A stretch of DNA of 64,000 nt, taken from Cohnella ginsengisoli. GTDB taxonomy: Bacteria; Bacillota; Bacilli; Paenibacillales; Paenibacillaceae. The DNA lies in the NCBI RefSeq assembly GCF_029525555.1, contig NZ_JAPDHZ010000003.1, positions 1,860,001-1,924,000 of the forward strand. The letters run 5' to 3'. This document shows positions 43,181 through 53,118 of the stretch, piece by piece. Every line of letters begins with the position of its first letter. The stretch's first letter is position 1. Made by a program: the position numbers and the translations under genes. The notes beneath the pieces were generated by a model. It was not told where the DNA came from. It saw nothing but the letters and a program-made list of their open reading frames with translations, and did no database searches.

Positions 43181-44543
43181 TTACCAGCCCGCGAGACCCG
43201 CCGCCTTGGCGGCGGTGTCGATGTTTTTCTGCAGCGCCTTTGCGACTTCGGCCGCCGTCTTGTCGCCGCCGTACAGCGCCTGCAGCTCCTTCGTATAGTC
43301 GCCGACCGACACGGCCGTCAGTCCGTTGAAGAACGGCGCGGCGCGCCCGGCTTCGACGACCGGCTGCAGATCGGCCGTGCCTCCGTTCAACGCGGCTTCC
43401 ACGCCGAGCCAGCTCGGCATCGTCTTGGCGGCGTCATAATACGTTTTGAGCGTTTCCGGCTCCGCGATGTAGGCAAGCAGGTCTTTGGCCTGCTCGACGT
43501 TCTTGGAATTTTTGAAAGCAAAAGCCGCCTGCGGATCGCTGATGCCGACGTAGCTGTCCGCCTCGAACGGCTGCGGGAACATGCCGACCGGCGCGTCCGG
43601 GTACTTGGCCAGCAGCGTCGGCAGCGCCCAGTCCGCGTTGATGACCATGGCCGACTTGCCGGTAGCCAGCTCGTCGAGCGACAGATCGTACGTGCCGGAG
43701 AACAGGTTTTTATTCGCATAGCCCTTTTTCACGAGATCCGCCTGCTTCTGCAGCATATCCACGAACTCGGGGATCTGGTCGAACGTCGTCTGGTGCGCGT
43801 TGATCTTGTCCATCAGGTCGGGCTGCTTGGCGAGCAGATTGGCGAACCCGCTGAAGGTGAATACCTGGAGCGGCCATCCGTCCTTCCCCGCCTCGTAGAA
43901 GGGGGTGATGCCCGCGGCTTTGATCTTCTCGGCGTCTGCGAGCAGCTCGTCGTACGTGCGGGGCACGGACAGGCCGAGGTCGGCAAATACTTTTTTTGTT
44001 GTAGAGGACGCCCGACACGTTCATCCCGCTCGTCGGAATGCCGTACACCTTGCCGCCGTCCTGCAAGTAATATTTCAAAATGGTGGGATTGATCCGCGAA
44101 ATGTAGGATTCGCCCGACAAATCGACGAGGTTTTTTTCCGGATTGAGCTTTTTGATGGCGCTGCTCTGGCTGAAGAAAAAGAGGACGTCAGGGATGTCTT
44201 CGGTCGCGATCTTGGTCAGCACCATCTGCTCGAAGTTGTCGGATACGATCTGCAGATCGACCTTGTTGCCGCTTTTCTCCTCGTAGCCCTTCATGATTTG
44301 TTCCCAGGGTCCGCCCTTGGCCCAGTCGGCGTGCATAATGACGGACAGCGTCACCGGCTTGGCGGCGGGGGCCGTCTCCGACGGCTTCGCGGAAGCGCTT
44401 GCCGAAGCGGACGGCGAAGGGGATGTGGACGAGGAAGGCGAGGCGCCGCTGCCGCTCTCGCCTCCTCCGCAGGCTGCGAGCGCTGCGGCCATGAGCACGG
44501 ACACGGCCGCGGTCAGGCCGGACTTGATCTGTTTTGCATGCAT
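43181..44543 (-). CDS. ABC sugar-binding lipoprotein (frameshift at 43991-43997)
   Basis: The lipoprotein signal (lipobox ALAACGGGE) is followed by a long Ser/Pro/Ala tether and a family 1 solute-binding fold (VTLSVIMHADWAKGGPWEQI, GIPTSGMNVSGVLYNKK). The frame breaks at a run of seven T at 43991-43997; one base fewer gives 453 residues. GGAGGG lies 7 bases before ATG 44543. First gene of the second glycan operon, divergent from the two-component genes that probably control it. Confidence 0.9.
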
Positions 44544-44684
44544 AGGTTGACCCTCCAGAGTTGAATGATGGCAGCACGTGTGCCGTATTCCTAACGATAA
44601 TGAAGCCGCCCCGTCATGGAAATGGAAAATGTGCAGGTGGCGGCCTGTAAAATTCCTAGATCGGCGCCGCCGCGCGACCGTCGG

Positions 44685-44693
44685 TGCTATACT
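44685..44693 (+). promoter_or_regulatory. Extended -10 promoter of the YesM-type kinase gene
   Basis: TGCTATACT fits an extended -10, 20 bases before the ATG at 44713. No convincing -35 is seen. The rest of the 44544-44684 gap must hold the divergent promoter of the binding-protein gene, but I cannot place it. Confidence 0.4.
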
Positions 44694-44712
44694 GCTAGCA
44701 AGAGGTGGAGTC

Positions 44713-46507
44713 ATGCTAAGCCGGCTGAGCATACGGGTCAAGCTGTTTCTGGCGTTTACGCTGTGCGTCAACATCATCATCGGATTGCTCAGCTACTTAT
44801 ACTATCGACAGACGGCGGACGTCATCTACCTGCGCAACCGGGAGGCGACCCAGCAGATGCTGTACAGGTTCGTCACGTCCATCGACCGGATGTACAAGGA
44901 CCTTGACCGGATTTCCGCGCAGATCTTGTACAACAACGATATTGCCGCCTATTTTTCGCCCCCCGAGCCGGACTTCGACAGCTCTTACGCCGCCTTCGTC
45001 AAAGTGCAGAAGCTGACGAATCTGCTCGAGTACTTCAACGGACCGCAGATGACGGCCAAGCGCATTCTCGTCTTCAACCTGAACGGCGACTATATCGATT
45101 ACGGCTTGAACTGGGACACGTATCCAAGTTTACGGGAGCGCTTCCACCAGGCGTCTTGGATTGAAGATACGCTGGCGCTCGGCGGCGAGAAGCTGCTCGT
45201 GCCGCCCCGGCCGACGGAATGGCAGACGACGTCGGAGGTTGTCTTCTCGGTCGCCCGGCGTCTGAACGCGCATACGCTGATCGAGGTTCAGCAGCCCTAT
45301 GCGCTGCTCGAGCAGACGCTGACCGAGGGGCGGGATGCCGCCGAAGCCAGCCTGTTTATTTACGATGACGACGGGCGCATCTTCTATCCCTACGGCGCTG
45401 CGCGCATCCCGTTCGACGGCCGGGCGTTCGCAGGCGGGGCGGACGGCAGCGAGATCCGGCGGCACGATACCGGAGAGACGAACGTCGCCAACCTGACCCG
45501 TTCCTCGTATACCGGCCTCAATGTCGCCTTGCTGCAGCCAAAGGAAGCGCTGCTGAGGCCCATTCAGCGGCTCCATCAGCTCAGCATCGTCATCATAGGC
45601 GCGGCGGAGCTGCTCGCGCTGGCGCTCTCCTACGCGATCGCGCGCACGATCACGTCGCCGATCTTCCGGCTGCAGCGGTACGTGCGCAGCGTAGAACTCG
45701 ACTCCCATCCCGCGACGCCGGCGCCTCGCGCGTTCGCGTACTCCCGCGAGGTGAACGACCTGTACGAGACCTTCGTCAAGATGACGCAGCGGCTGCACCG
45801 ATCCATGAACGAGCTCATCGACCTTCGCAGTCGCGAGAGCACGGCGCAGATCCAGGCGCTCTATGCGCAGACGAACCCGCACTTTCTTTACAACACGCTC
45901 ACTTCGATCGGCCGGCATGCAGAAGAGGCGAACGATCGCGACGTCGCGGAGATGTGCTACGCGCTCACGCAGATGCTGCGCTACAGCAGCGTCGCGCCGG
46001 CCGCCCCCGTCGCCGTGCGCGAGGAGCTGGCCAACGCCCGCGCCTACTTGGAGCTCATGAAGCTTCGCTACGAATTCCAGCTGCAATTCGATATCGCGCT
46101 CGACCCGCTTCTGGCCGAAGAGCCGATACCCAAGCTGATCGTGCAGCCCTTTCTGGAAAATTGCTTCGCCCACGCCTTCAGGCAGGTCGAGCCCCCCGTG
46201 GCATATATCCGTCGCCGTCCGCGCGAGGCAGGACGAGCCCGGCTGCTGGGAGCTGTCGATCGCGGACAACGGCGCCGGCATCGGCGACGAGACGCTGGCC
46301 GCCGTGCGCCGGCGGATCGAGACGCTGCGCGCGGACGGGGACGGCGAGCTCTCGCAGATCACCTCGCGCGGTCTCGGCCATGTCGGCATCGAGAATACGC
46401 TGGCGCGCTGCCGGCTGTTCTGGGGCGACCGGGTCCGCTTCAACGTCGGCCGACTGCCCGAGGGCACCGAGATTGTCATCATCGTCCGCAAGGAGGAATG
46501 CGACTGA
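44713..46507 (+). CDS. YesM-type sensor histidine kinase (frameshift at 46192-46197)
   Basis: A first membrane helix (LFLAFTLCVNIIIGLLSYLYY), an outer sensor domain of about 250 residues and a second helix (LSIVIIGAAELLALALSYAIA) lead to a HAMP-like linker. The His_kinase domain with ALYAQTNPHFLYNTL (phosphoacceptor His) and an ATP domain (IADNGAGIGD, SRGLGHVGIENT) follow. The frame is lost at a run of six C at 46192-46197; one fewer gives 597 residues ending at TGA 46507, overlapping the regulator ATG. This class senses extracellular sugars and pairs with AraC-type regulators. AGAGGTGGAG precedes ATG 44713. Confidence 0.9.
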
Positions 46508-48027
46508 TGTTCCGCGTCGTGATCGTCGAAGACGAGCCGCCCATTTTGCGCAGCATCAAGGAGAAAATCGCCGCCATCGATCCCGACTTCAAGGTCGTCG
46601 GCGAGTACTATAACGGCGCGGCGGCGCTGCTCGAGATGGATATCGTGCAGCCGCACGTGCTGATCACCGACCTGCACATGCCCGTCATGGACGGAGAAGC
46701 GCTGCTCGAACGCGTGCGCGAGCGGTACCCGGACATGCTCTGCGTCATCCTCACCGGCTACCAGCAGTTCGAGTACGCGCGCATGGCGGTCCGCATGGGC
46801 GTCGTCGACTACTTGCTGAAGCCGCCTACCGAGGCTACGATCGGCGAACTGCTGGTCTCGCTCCGCAGGCGGCTGCTGCAAAACCAGACGCTGGTCGAGT
46901 CGTTTATTTTGCAGCGCCTGCTGCTGCCCCATTCGTCCGTCGCCCATGCGGGCGCGGAGCTGGAACGGTATGCGCGGGAGTACTTTTACCATGCCAGCTA
47001 TATGCTGCTGTACGCCTGGCTGCCTCCCGAGCTGGAGCAAGACTTCCCGGCAGCGCAGCTGCGGAACGCCGCGGAGGCATGGCTGCAGGACGGCGAGCGA
47101 TGCTACGCGCTCGCCGCTCCGTCGCACGAGTGCATCCTGCTGCTCGGCGTGCACGAGCTTGGCGGGACGCGGCTCGGCGCCTGGGCGGCGGCCGGCGGTC
47201 CGGACTCCCCGGACTCGGCCGCCGTGCTGGCGATCCCGCTCCGCAGCGGCGGCATCGCCGGCGTGCCCCGCGCGCTCCGGCTGGCCCGGCGGGCGGCGCC
47301 GCAGCTCAGCCGCATGGCCGGCGCGGCGTTCGCCGTCCTCTCTCCGGGCGAGGGGCCGGGCGAGTCGCTGCGGGCGGAGCTTCCGGCCGCAGCCGTGTCG
47401 CACATGACCGCCTTTGTGCGCAAGCGCAGGAAACCGGAGTTCATGCAGGCGCTGACGGCGGCGATCGGCGACATCGGACTGGGCAGTCTACCGCGGTCGA
47501 CGTGGATCAGAACGCTGCAGCGCCTCGCAAGCGAGCTCGCGCCTCATGCGACCGCTGCGGGGACGGACGGCATGCCGGAGCGGATGGAAAATGAGATCGC
47601 CCAGGCGATATGGGGGGCGGCGCAACCGGAGATCGCGCTGGCGCATCTAACGCGGATATTCGGACGGCTGTGCGAGGAGGACGGCTCTGACGAGGAGGGC
47701 GCCGGATGGCCCGAGGAGGTCGAGGCATACTTGAAGGCGAACTTCACCTCCAATCTGTCGCTCGCGGACCTCGCGGAGCGCTTCGGTCTGAACCCCTCTT
47801 ATCTGAGCTTCGTGTTCAAAAGCAAACGGGGCAAGTCGCCGGGCGATTACCTGATCGAGCTGCGGATCGAAGAAGCGAAGCGGCTCATCCGCGAGTTTCC
47901 CCGGCTGCTGTTCAAGGACATCGCGGAGCAGGTCGGTTACCCCGATCCGTATTACTTCAGCAAGCTGTTCAAGCAATGGGCCGGCATGACGCCTACGGAG
48001 TACAAGCGGGGTCAGCGCTTCGACTAG
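46507..48027 (+). CDS. YesN-type response regulator with AraC DNA-binding domain
   Basis: This 506-residue protein has a receiver domain at 1-120 (VEDEPP acidic pair, phospho-Asp in LITDLHMPVMDG, Lys in YLLKPP), a middle linker of about 270 residues and a C-terminal AraC domain (SLADLAERFGLNPSYLSFVFK and FKDIAEQVGYPDPYYFSKLFK). The start overlaps the kinase stop (TGATG). It should activate the divergent ABC/GH78/GH36 operon and possibly the secreted protein gene downstream; this is inferred from position. Confidence 0.92.
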   Translation: MFRVVIVEDEPPILRSIKEKIAAIDPDFKVVGEYYNGAAALLEMDIVQPHVLITDLHMPVMDGEALLERVRERYPDMLCVILTGYQQFEYARMAVRMGVVDYLLKPPTEATIGELLVSLRRRLLQNQTLVESFILQRLLLPHSSVAHAGAELERYAREYFYHASYMLLYAWLPPELEQDFPAAQLRNAAEAWLQDGERCYALAAPSHECILLLGVHELGGTRLGAWAAAGGPDSPDSAAVLAIPLRSGGIAGVPRALRLARRAAPQLSRMAGAAFAVLSPGEGPGESLRAELPAAAVSHMTAFVRKRRKPEFMQALTAAIGDIGLGSLPRSTWIRTLQRLASELAPHATAAGTDGMPERMENEIAQAIWGAAQPEIALAHLTRIFGRLCEEDGSDEEGAGWPEEVEAYLKANFTSNLSLADLAERFGLNPSYLSFVFKSKRGKSPGDYLIELRIEEAKRLIREFPRLLFKDIAEQVGYPDPYYFSKLFKQWAGMTPTEYKRGQRFD

Positions 48028-48227
48028 CTGCGCCCCGGCTTTGGCAGGTATGCCCAGTCCGTGAAGTGTGCCGCTTAGCGTCACGCGGAGGGTGCCACGG
48101 AGGGCGCCCCTAAAGGTGCAGCGGAAAGTGCAGCGGAGGTTACTGCGCGAGCAAGCCTGCGAATTTTACAAGCCGCATGCTGAGATTCGTCCATTTCGTT
48201 CTCCCTTCCTCGGGTGTAAGCTTTTCG

Positions 48228-48241
48228 TGGTTGCGCTTACA
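48228..48241 (+). promoter_or_regulatory. Possible cre-like site before the secreted protein gene
   Basis: TGGTTGCGCTTACA has a perfect right half for a cre box (GCGCTTACA) but two mismatches on the left. TGTAAGC about 15 bases upstream makes a 7-base inverted repeat with GCTTACA. The remaining gap from 48028 holds imperfect GTGC/CGGAGG repeats and no gene. Confidence 0.3.
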
Positions 48242-48263
48242 ACAATATCGAGGAGGCAATGAC

Positions 48264-50831
48264 GTGCGAAAAAAGCTATGGTACGGCCTGATGGCTTGGC
48301 TATTGACGGCGGGGCTGGCGCTCGCGGCAGGACCGCAAGCGGCGGATGCCGCCGGCAACGGGCTCAAGGATACGTTCTCCGGCGGCGCAGGCGGCTGGAG
48401 AGCCGCGTCGGGGTCCTGGTCCGCCGCGGGAGACGAGTACGTGCAGAGCGCGACGGCGAACGGCACCTACTGGACCTCGATTGCAGGCAAGCGTTGGGGC
48501 GACGCCACCTACGAGCTGGATCTGAAGCTGCTCGACAACGGCGGCAGCAGTCTGAGCTGGGCCGGCCTGCAGTTCAAAAAAATGGGCCAGGACGACGGTC
48601 CGTTCGATAGCGGCATGCTGCTGTACGTGCGGGCGAACGGCACCATCGAGCTGTACAAGGTAAACAAGGTGCTTGTGTCGGCCGCCACCGGCCTATCCTT
48701 CGGCACCTACCGCCATCTGAAGGTCGTCAACAGCGCCCACAACATCAAGGTGTACGTCAACAATGAGTCTACGCCTCGCATCGACTATACCGATTCGACC
48801 TTCGCCAGCGGGTACGCCGGACTTGCAGCGAGCACGAGCAGTTGGGCGTTCGACAACGTGAGCGTGTCGGGGCCCGATCTGCCTTACACGATCAACGTCG
48901 GCAGCCCGAACCTGCTTTACGCGGACGCGCAGATGCCGATCACGATGGACGCATCGTTCGCCACGCTGCGGGAGAGCGCGAGCGCGATGCATTTTTACCA
49001 TGCCGAGTTCCTCCAGCATCTGAAAGGCCCGCTGGACGCTCCGTTCCAAACTTACGTGTCGGCGGGCGGCAGCAATTTGATCAATAAAAACGGCTTCGGC
49101 GCCGGCTACAGCGCCTATAAGATCTGGATTATGAACATGTACGAGATCGGACCCGGCGAGCTGCTCGGCTTCACGCACAACGAGGCATGGTCGACGCCGC
49201 AGCCGACGGGCTTGCCTACGAACTTCAGTCTCGGCATCGTCTACTCGACCGACGGCGGCGCGACATGGGAATACTGCGGCGAGATCGTGCGGCCGAAAAA
49301 TACGGGCGTCAACATCGGCGGCGTCCCCTACATCGTCCAAAACGGCGAATTTTACGTGTACTTCAACGACGGCATCTACGGAGAAGGGGACGGCATGGGC
49401 TATCCGCGACATGTCGCCGTAGCCAAGGCGAACGTACAGGACGTCGTGAACGCGGCACGCAATCTGCAGACGACGACCTGGACGAAATACGTCAACGGCA
49501 GCTGGACCGGGAACGCCGTGACGAGCGTCGGCAGCGCCGTCCTCGACAACACCTACCTGTACGAAGACGCGCACTCGGACGCTGCATACAGCACTGCGCT
49601 CGGCAAGTATCTGATGACCGTGCAGACGCATCAATCGAGCCGGCTTAACCTCTACTCTTCCTCCGACGGCGTCGTCTGGAGCATGGAGGCCGCGCTGGAC
49701 GTCGCCGCTCCGGGCTCGGTCATGCAGCCGTATTCGACCTTCGTCGATTACGAAGGCGGGACCGACGACGGCCGCGAGGTCGACGGCGCGTTCTCCATTC
49801 TGTATCCGCGCAAAACCTGGGGCAACTACGAGCACGACGACCTGTATCGGCGCTCGATTACGATCTCGGCCGATCAAGCCGACCGATACTCCGCTTCCGG
49901 CGGCTACGGCCAGACGCAGGGCGCGAACGGCTGGTCCTATGAACAATGGGACGGCTCCGCTTACAGCAATATGACATGGGACCCCGCGAACGGACGCTGG
50001 AAGGGCGCGCAGACTTACGCGATCGTCGGCGGCGGCTGGCAGCATCCCGACACGAACGATTCCGTGCGAACGTGGACGGCGCCGAAGGCGGGCTCGGTCA
50101 ATGTCTCCGGCGTCGCGCGCAAGGCGGACAACGCGCTGGGCGGGGACGGCGTGCAGGTCAAGATCATGAAAAACAATACGCAAATCTGGCCGGCGAGCGG
50201 CTGGCAAGCGATCGGCGCTTCGGACACGAACGGCTTCGCGCACAACCTGACGGTTAGCGTCGCCCAGAACGACAAGATCCGCTTCGTCGTCAACAAAGGC
50301 GGTACGATATCGACCGACGCCACCTGGTGGGACCCGACGATTCAATACGATCTTTACGAAGCCTCGAGCGGCTTCAGCCAGACCCAGGGCGCGAACCAGT
50401 GGTATTACAAGCAGTGGGACGGCTCCGCCTACAGCGATATGACCTGGGACGCGGCAAACGGACGCTGGAAGGGTGCGCAAACCTATGTCCTCGTCGGCAG
50501 CGTCCTTCAGCATCCGGACGCGAACGATTCCGTTCGCGCCTGGCTGGCGCCGAAGGCGGGGAAAATCCGAATCTCCGGCACCGCGAAGAAGGAGCCGGGC
50601 AGCGGAGTCGGCGACGGCGTCAACCTGAAAATCATGAAAAACGGTTCGCAAATCTGGCCCAGCGTCGGAAGTTCCGCAACGCTGGCCTACAACGATTTCT
50701 CAGGCATCTCTCACGACGTCTCCGTGTCCGTCTCCGCGGGCGATTATATCTACTTCATCGTCAATAAGCGGAGCAATCTGACTTCGGACGGCACGCTTTG
50801 GAACCCCACGATCCAGTATACCGGCTTGTAG
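48264..50831 (+). CDS. Large secreted beta-propeller protein with tandem C-terminal modules
   Basis: GTG 48264 has GAGGAGG at 7 bases. The 855 residues start with a signal peptide (LWYGLMAWLLTAGLALAAG, cut near 27). They continue with a concanavalin-like module (about 30-205), a glycosidase-like beta-propeller of about 330 residues (NFSLGIVYSTDGGATWEYCG, an Asp-box-like turn) and two paralogous C-terminal modules of about 155 residues. Each of these starts QTQGAN and contains WDGSAY, NGRWKGAQTY, HPD and IMKN in the same order. It probably binds and perhaps trims a polymer outside the cell. Catalytic residues cannot be fixed by eye. Confidence 0.72.
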   Translation: MRKKLWYGLMAWLLTAGLALAAGPQAADAAGNGLKDTFSGGAGGWRAASGSWSAAGDEYVQSATANGTYWTSIAGKRWGDATYELDLKLLDNGGSSLSWAGLQFKKMGQDDGPFDSGMLLYVRANGTIELYKVNKVLVSAATGLSFGTYRHLKVVNSAHNIKVYVNNESTPRIDYTDSTFASGYAGLAASTSSWAFDNVSVSGPDLPYTINVGSPNLLYADAQMPITMDASFATLRESASAMHFYHAEFLQHLKGPLDAPFQTYVSAGGSNLINKNGFGAGYSAYKIWIMNMYEIGPGELLGFTHNEAWSTPQPTGLPTNFSLGIVYSTDGGATWEYCGEIVRPKNTGVNIGGVPYIVQNGEFYVYFNDGIYGEGDGMGYPRHVAVAKANVQDVVNAARNLQTTTWTKYVNGSWTGNAVTSVGSAVLDNTYLYEDAHSDAAYSTALGKYLMTVQTHQSSRLNLYSSSDGVVWSMEAALDVAAPGSVMQPYSTFVDYEGGTDDGREVDGAFSILYPRKTWGNYEHDDLYRRSITISADQADRYSASGGYGQTQGANGWSYEQWDGSAYSNMTWDPANGRWKGAQTYAIVGGGWQHPDTNDSVRTWTAPKAGSVNVSGVARKADNALGGDGVQVKIMKNNTQIWPASGWQAIGASDTNGFAHNLTVSVAQNDKIRFVVNKGGTISTDATWWDPTIQYDLYEASSGFSQTQGANQWYYKQWDGSAYSDMTWDAANGRWKGAQTYVLVGSVLQHPDANDSVRAWLAPKAGKIRISGTAKKEPGSGVGDGVNLKIMKNGSQIWPSVGSSATLAYNDFSGISHDVSVSVSAGDYIYFIVNKRSNLTSDGTLWNPTIQYTGL

Positions 50832-50876
50832 AGCGCCGGATTGCGGGGCATGGAACGTACGGTAAGGGCGGCAAAA

Positions 50877-50919
50877 GGCGGGATCGCGCAGCTACCTTGC
50901 GCGATTCCGCCTTCTTTTT
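50877..50919. terminator. Bidirectional terminator between the secreted protein and MerR genes
   Basis: GGCGGGATCGCGCA pairs with TGCGCGATTCCGCC (one mismatch) around a 6-base loop. CTTCTTTTT follows on the plus strand and a TTTT tract on the minus strand. Confidence 0.88.
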
Positions 50920-50935
50920 GGAATGCCACGTTGCG

Positions 50936-51691
50936 TTACTGCCGCGTATACGCCACGATCGCGTCCCGCAAAAACGCCGTCATGCCCGGTTCCTTTTCAT
51001 AATAAGCCTTGAACCGCTCGTCGTCGACGTACATCTGCGCGAGTCCTGCGTGCGCCTCCTTGGAATAGCTGCCCCAGGAGTAGGAGAGCCACTGCTTGTG
51101 CAGCTCCGCCGTTCGCCGAGCGGCTTCCCCTTCGGGGTCGCCGGTCTTGAACGCTTGGGCCAGCGAGGCGTGGATCTCGTCCGCCAGCTTGTTCATCTCG
51201 GCGTAATCCGCCTCGCTCATCCCCCGCAGCTTCGCGTTGGACCGGTCGATCGTCTCGTCGCCGTATTTGGCGCGCACCTCCGCGCCGTACTTGGCCTCGT
51301 TGTCCGCGATCAGCTTATCCTTGAAGCCTTCGAATTTCTCTTCGTCGCTCATGTCCGTTCCTCCTTCACGGGCGTCGATGGTGCGCTCGACGTTCGCGAT
51401 CAGCGCATCCAGCCGTTCCCTTCGTTCGAGAAGCTCCTCGCGATGAAGCCGCAGCGCCCGCACGCCGTCGTAGTCCGGATCGTCCATGATTTCCTTGATC
51501 CGGTCCAGCCCGACGCCGAGCTCGCGGTAGAACAGTATCTGCTGCAGCCTGTCGACTTCCGCGGCCCCGTAGATGCGGTAGCCCGACGAGCTGATTCTGG
51601 CCGGCTTCAGAATCCCGACCTCGTCGTAGAACCGCAGCGTCCGGGCGCTTACGCCCGCCAGCCTGCCCAGCTTCTGTACCGTGTATTCCAT
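50936..51691 (-). CDS. MerR family regulator with TipAS domain
   Basis: Residues 1-70 are a MerR winged helix (TVQKLGRLAGVSARTLRFYDEVGIL, then YRIYGAAEVDRLQQI). A dimer coiled coil runs to about 115, then comes a TipAS ligand domain of about 135 residues (EKFEGFKDKLIADNEAKYG, AQMYVDDERFKAYYEK). Proteins of this type (TipA, Mta, SkgA) sense hydrophobic drugs or stress and bend promoters with a 19-base spacer. Just such a promoter precedes it, so it is probably self-activating. No multidrug exporter adjoins it. Confidence 0.92.
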   Translation of the reverse strand: MEYTVQKLGRLAGVSARTLRFYDEVGILKPARISSSGYRIYGAAEVDRLQQILFYRELGVGLDRIKEIMDDPDYDGVRALRLHREELLERRERLDALIANVERTIDAREGGTDMSDEEKFEGFKDKLIADNEAKYGAEVRAKYGDETIDRSNAKLRGMSEADYAEMNKLADEIHASLAQAFKTGDPEGEAARRTAELHKQWLSYSWGSYSKEAHAGLAQMYVDDERFKAYYEKEPGMTAFLRDAIVAYTRQ

Positions 51692-51713
51692 GCGATCGCC
51701 TCCCGACGACTTT

Positions 51714-51744
51714 ACTGTAAACGTTGACGCAACGTGAAGGTCAA
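51714..51744 (-). promoter_or_regulatory. MerR-type promoter with 19-base spacer and operator dyad
   Basis: On the minus strand TTGACC (51739-51744) and TACAGT (51714-51719) are exactly 19 bases apart, the overlong spacer that MerR proteins correct by twisting DNA. The spacer holds the dyad ACGTTGCGTCAACGT. Confidence 0.82.
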
Positions 51745-51764
51745 TCGTTATTTTGCGAAATTAT

Positions 51765-52922
51765 TTACATCGCTGACGCTTCTCCGCAGACGCCCGCCAG
51801 CTCAGCAAGCAGCTCGCCGAATACGCCGTCCCAATCGCGCGACCCGGCATACGCGTAAGCCCGATCCGAGATCGCTTCGCGCAGCGCAGGCTCCTCATAC
51901 AGCCGGGCGAGCGCCGCTGCGAAGGCGTCCGCTTCGTCCGGCGGGCAGAGCAAGCCGGTCTCGCCGTCCTTCACGAGATCGGGCAGCGCCCCCGCGTTCG
52001 CCGCGATCACGGGCAAGCCGCAGGCCATCGCCTCCAGCGCGACATTGCCGAACGTCTCCGTCGGCGACGGGAACAGCAGCGCGTCGGATGCCTGCATCCA
52101 GCGCTGGAGCTCGCCTTGCGACACCGCGCCAAGGAACAGCGCGTCGATGCCGAGCTGCTCGGAGAGCCTGCGCAGCTCGCCTTCCTGCGGCCCGTCCCCG
52201 GCGATCACCAGCCGGGCGTCGGCGTTCGTCTTTTCTTTGAAGCCGCGGAAAGCGCGCATCGCCGTACCCAGATTTTTCTCCGGCGCGAGCCTGCCCGCGC
52301 ACAGAACCGGGAAGCTGGAAGCGGGCAGGCCGTGCTCGCTCAGCCATCCCGCGCGGTCTCCCTCTCTGCCGAAGAGCGAGGCGTCGATGCCGCGACTCCA
52401 TACGCGAAGGCCCAGCCAACCGTCGCGCCGGCATTCCTCGAGCACGGACGGCGAAGGCACGAAAATACGCCGGCAGGGACGGTGGAACCAATGCAAGTAC
52501 TTGCGGAGCAGCGCGCCCGCCCAGGTGAGGTTGTAATAAGGAAGATAGCGCGCGAAGTGCGTATGATGCGACGCGAGCAGCGGGATGCCGTGCTTCAGCG
52601 CGAGGCGCCGCCCGGTAAGGCCGGTGCCGAACGGCGTGGCCACATGTACCACCGTCGGCTTGAAAGCCAGCAAGCTGCGCTCCGCCGAGGCGGAGATCGG
52701 TGTCGCCAGCCGGCATTCCGGATACAGGAAAAACGGCAGGCTGGCGAGGCGCTCCGCCGTCTCCTGGTAGCCCGGCGCGCGCCGCGGACCCGCCGGCGCG
52801 AATACTTTGCAGGCGATCCCCCTTTTCTCCAGATAATCCGTCCATCGCTGCAGCGTTTTGGCTACGCCGTTGATCTCCGGGGCGTACGTGTCCGTAAACA
52901 AGGCCAGGCGGATCTCGTTCAT
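51765..52922 (-). CDS. GT4-family glycosyltransferase
   Basis: The 385-residue protein starts RLALFTDTYAPEINGVAKTL, the acceptor-side signature of GT4 mannosyl- or glucosyltransferases. It has VVHVATPFGTGLTGR, a C-terminal nucleotide-sugar domain (VLCAGRLAPEKN) and the E-x7-E motif in PSPTETFGNVALEAMACG. It should add a hexose from a nucleotide sugar to a lipid or glycan at the inner membrane face. I chose ATG 52922 with GGAGGAGG upstream; an ATG at 52976 would add 18 basic residues without a site. It lies head-to-head with the PAP2 gene. Confidence 0.9.
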   Translation of the reverse strand: MNEIRLALFTDTYAPEINGVAKTLQRWTDYLEKRGIACKVFAPAGPRRAPGYQETAERLASLPFFLYPECRLATPISASAERSLLAFKPTVVHVATPFGTGLTGRRLALKHGIPLLASHHTHFARYLPYYNLTWAGALLRKYLHWFHRPCRRIFVPSPSVLEECRRDGWLGLRVWSRGIDASLFGREGDRAGWLSEHGLPASSFPVLCAGRLAPEKNLGTAMRAFRGFKEKTNADARLVIAGDGPQEGELRRLSEQLGIDALFLGAVSQGELQRWMQASDALLFPSPTETFGNVALEAMACGLPVIAANAGALPDLVKDGETGLLCPPDEADAFAAALARLYEEPALREAISDRAYAYAGSRDWDGVFGELLAELAGVCGEASAM

Positions 52923-53118
52923 GCGACGATTCCTCCTCCGACGATGCGTTTTACGCCCATCGTACTGCGCCTGCATTAGCGCGGAATCAGCGGAGTGTCA
53001 AATCGCGGCAGGCTTGTTCCTTTACAGTAAGGCCGACGGAACTTCATACCCCAATGACAATTCGCGGTTAGACTGGTGTCACATGAAGCCGCGACCGCGC
53101 GCCGAAGGAGAGATGGCC

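Noticed and set aside
44578..48027. A single 1149-residue kinase-regulator hybrid
   Set aside because: The join between kinase and receiver is Arg/Pro-rich frame-shifted sequence. Correcting the C6 run gives a normal kinase end with TGATG overlap to the regulator.
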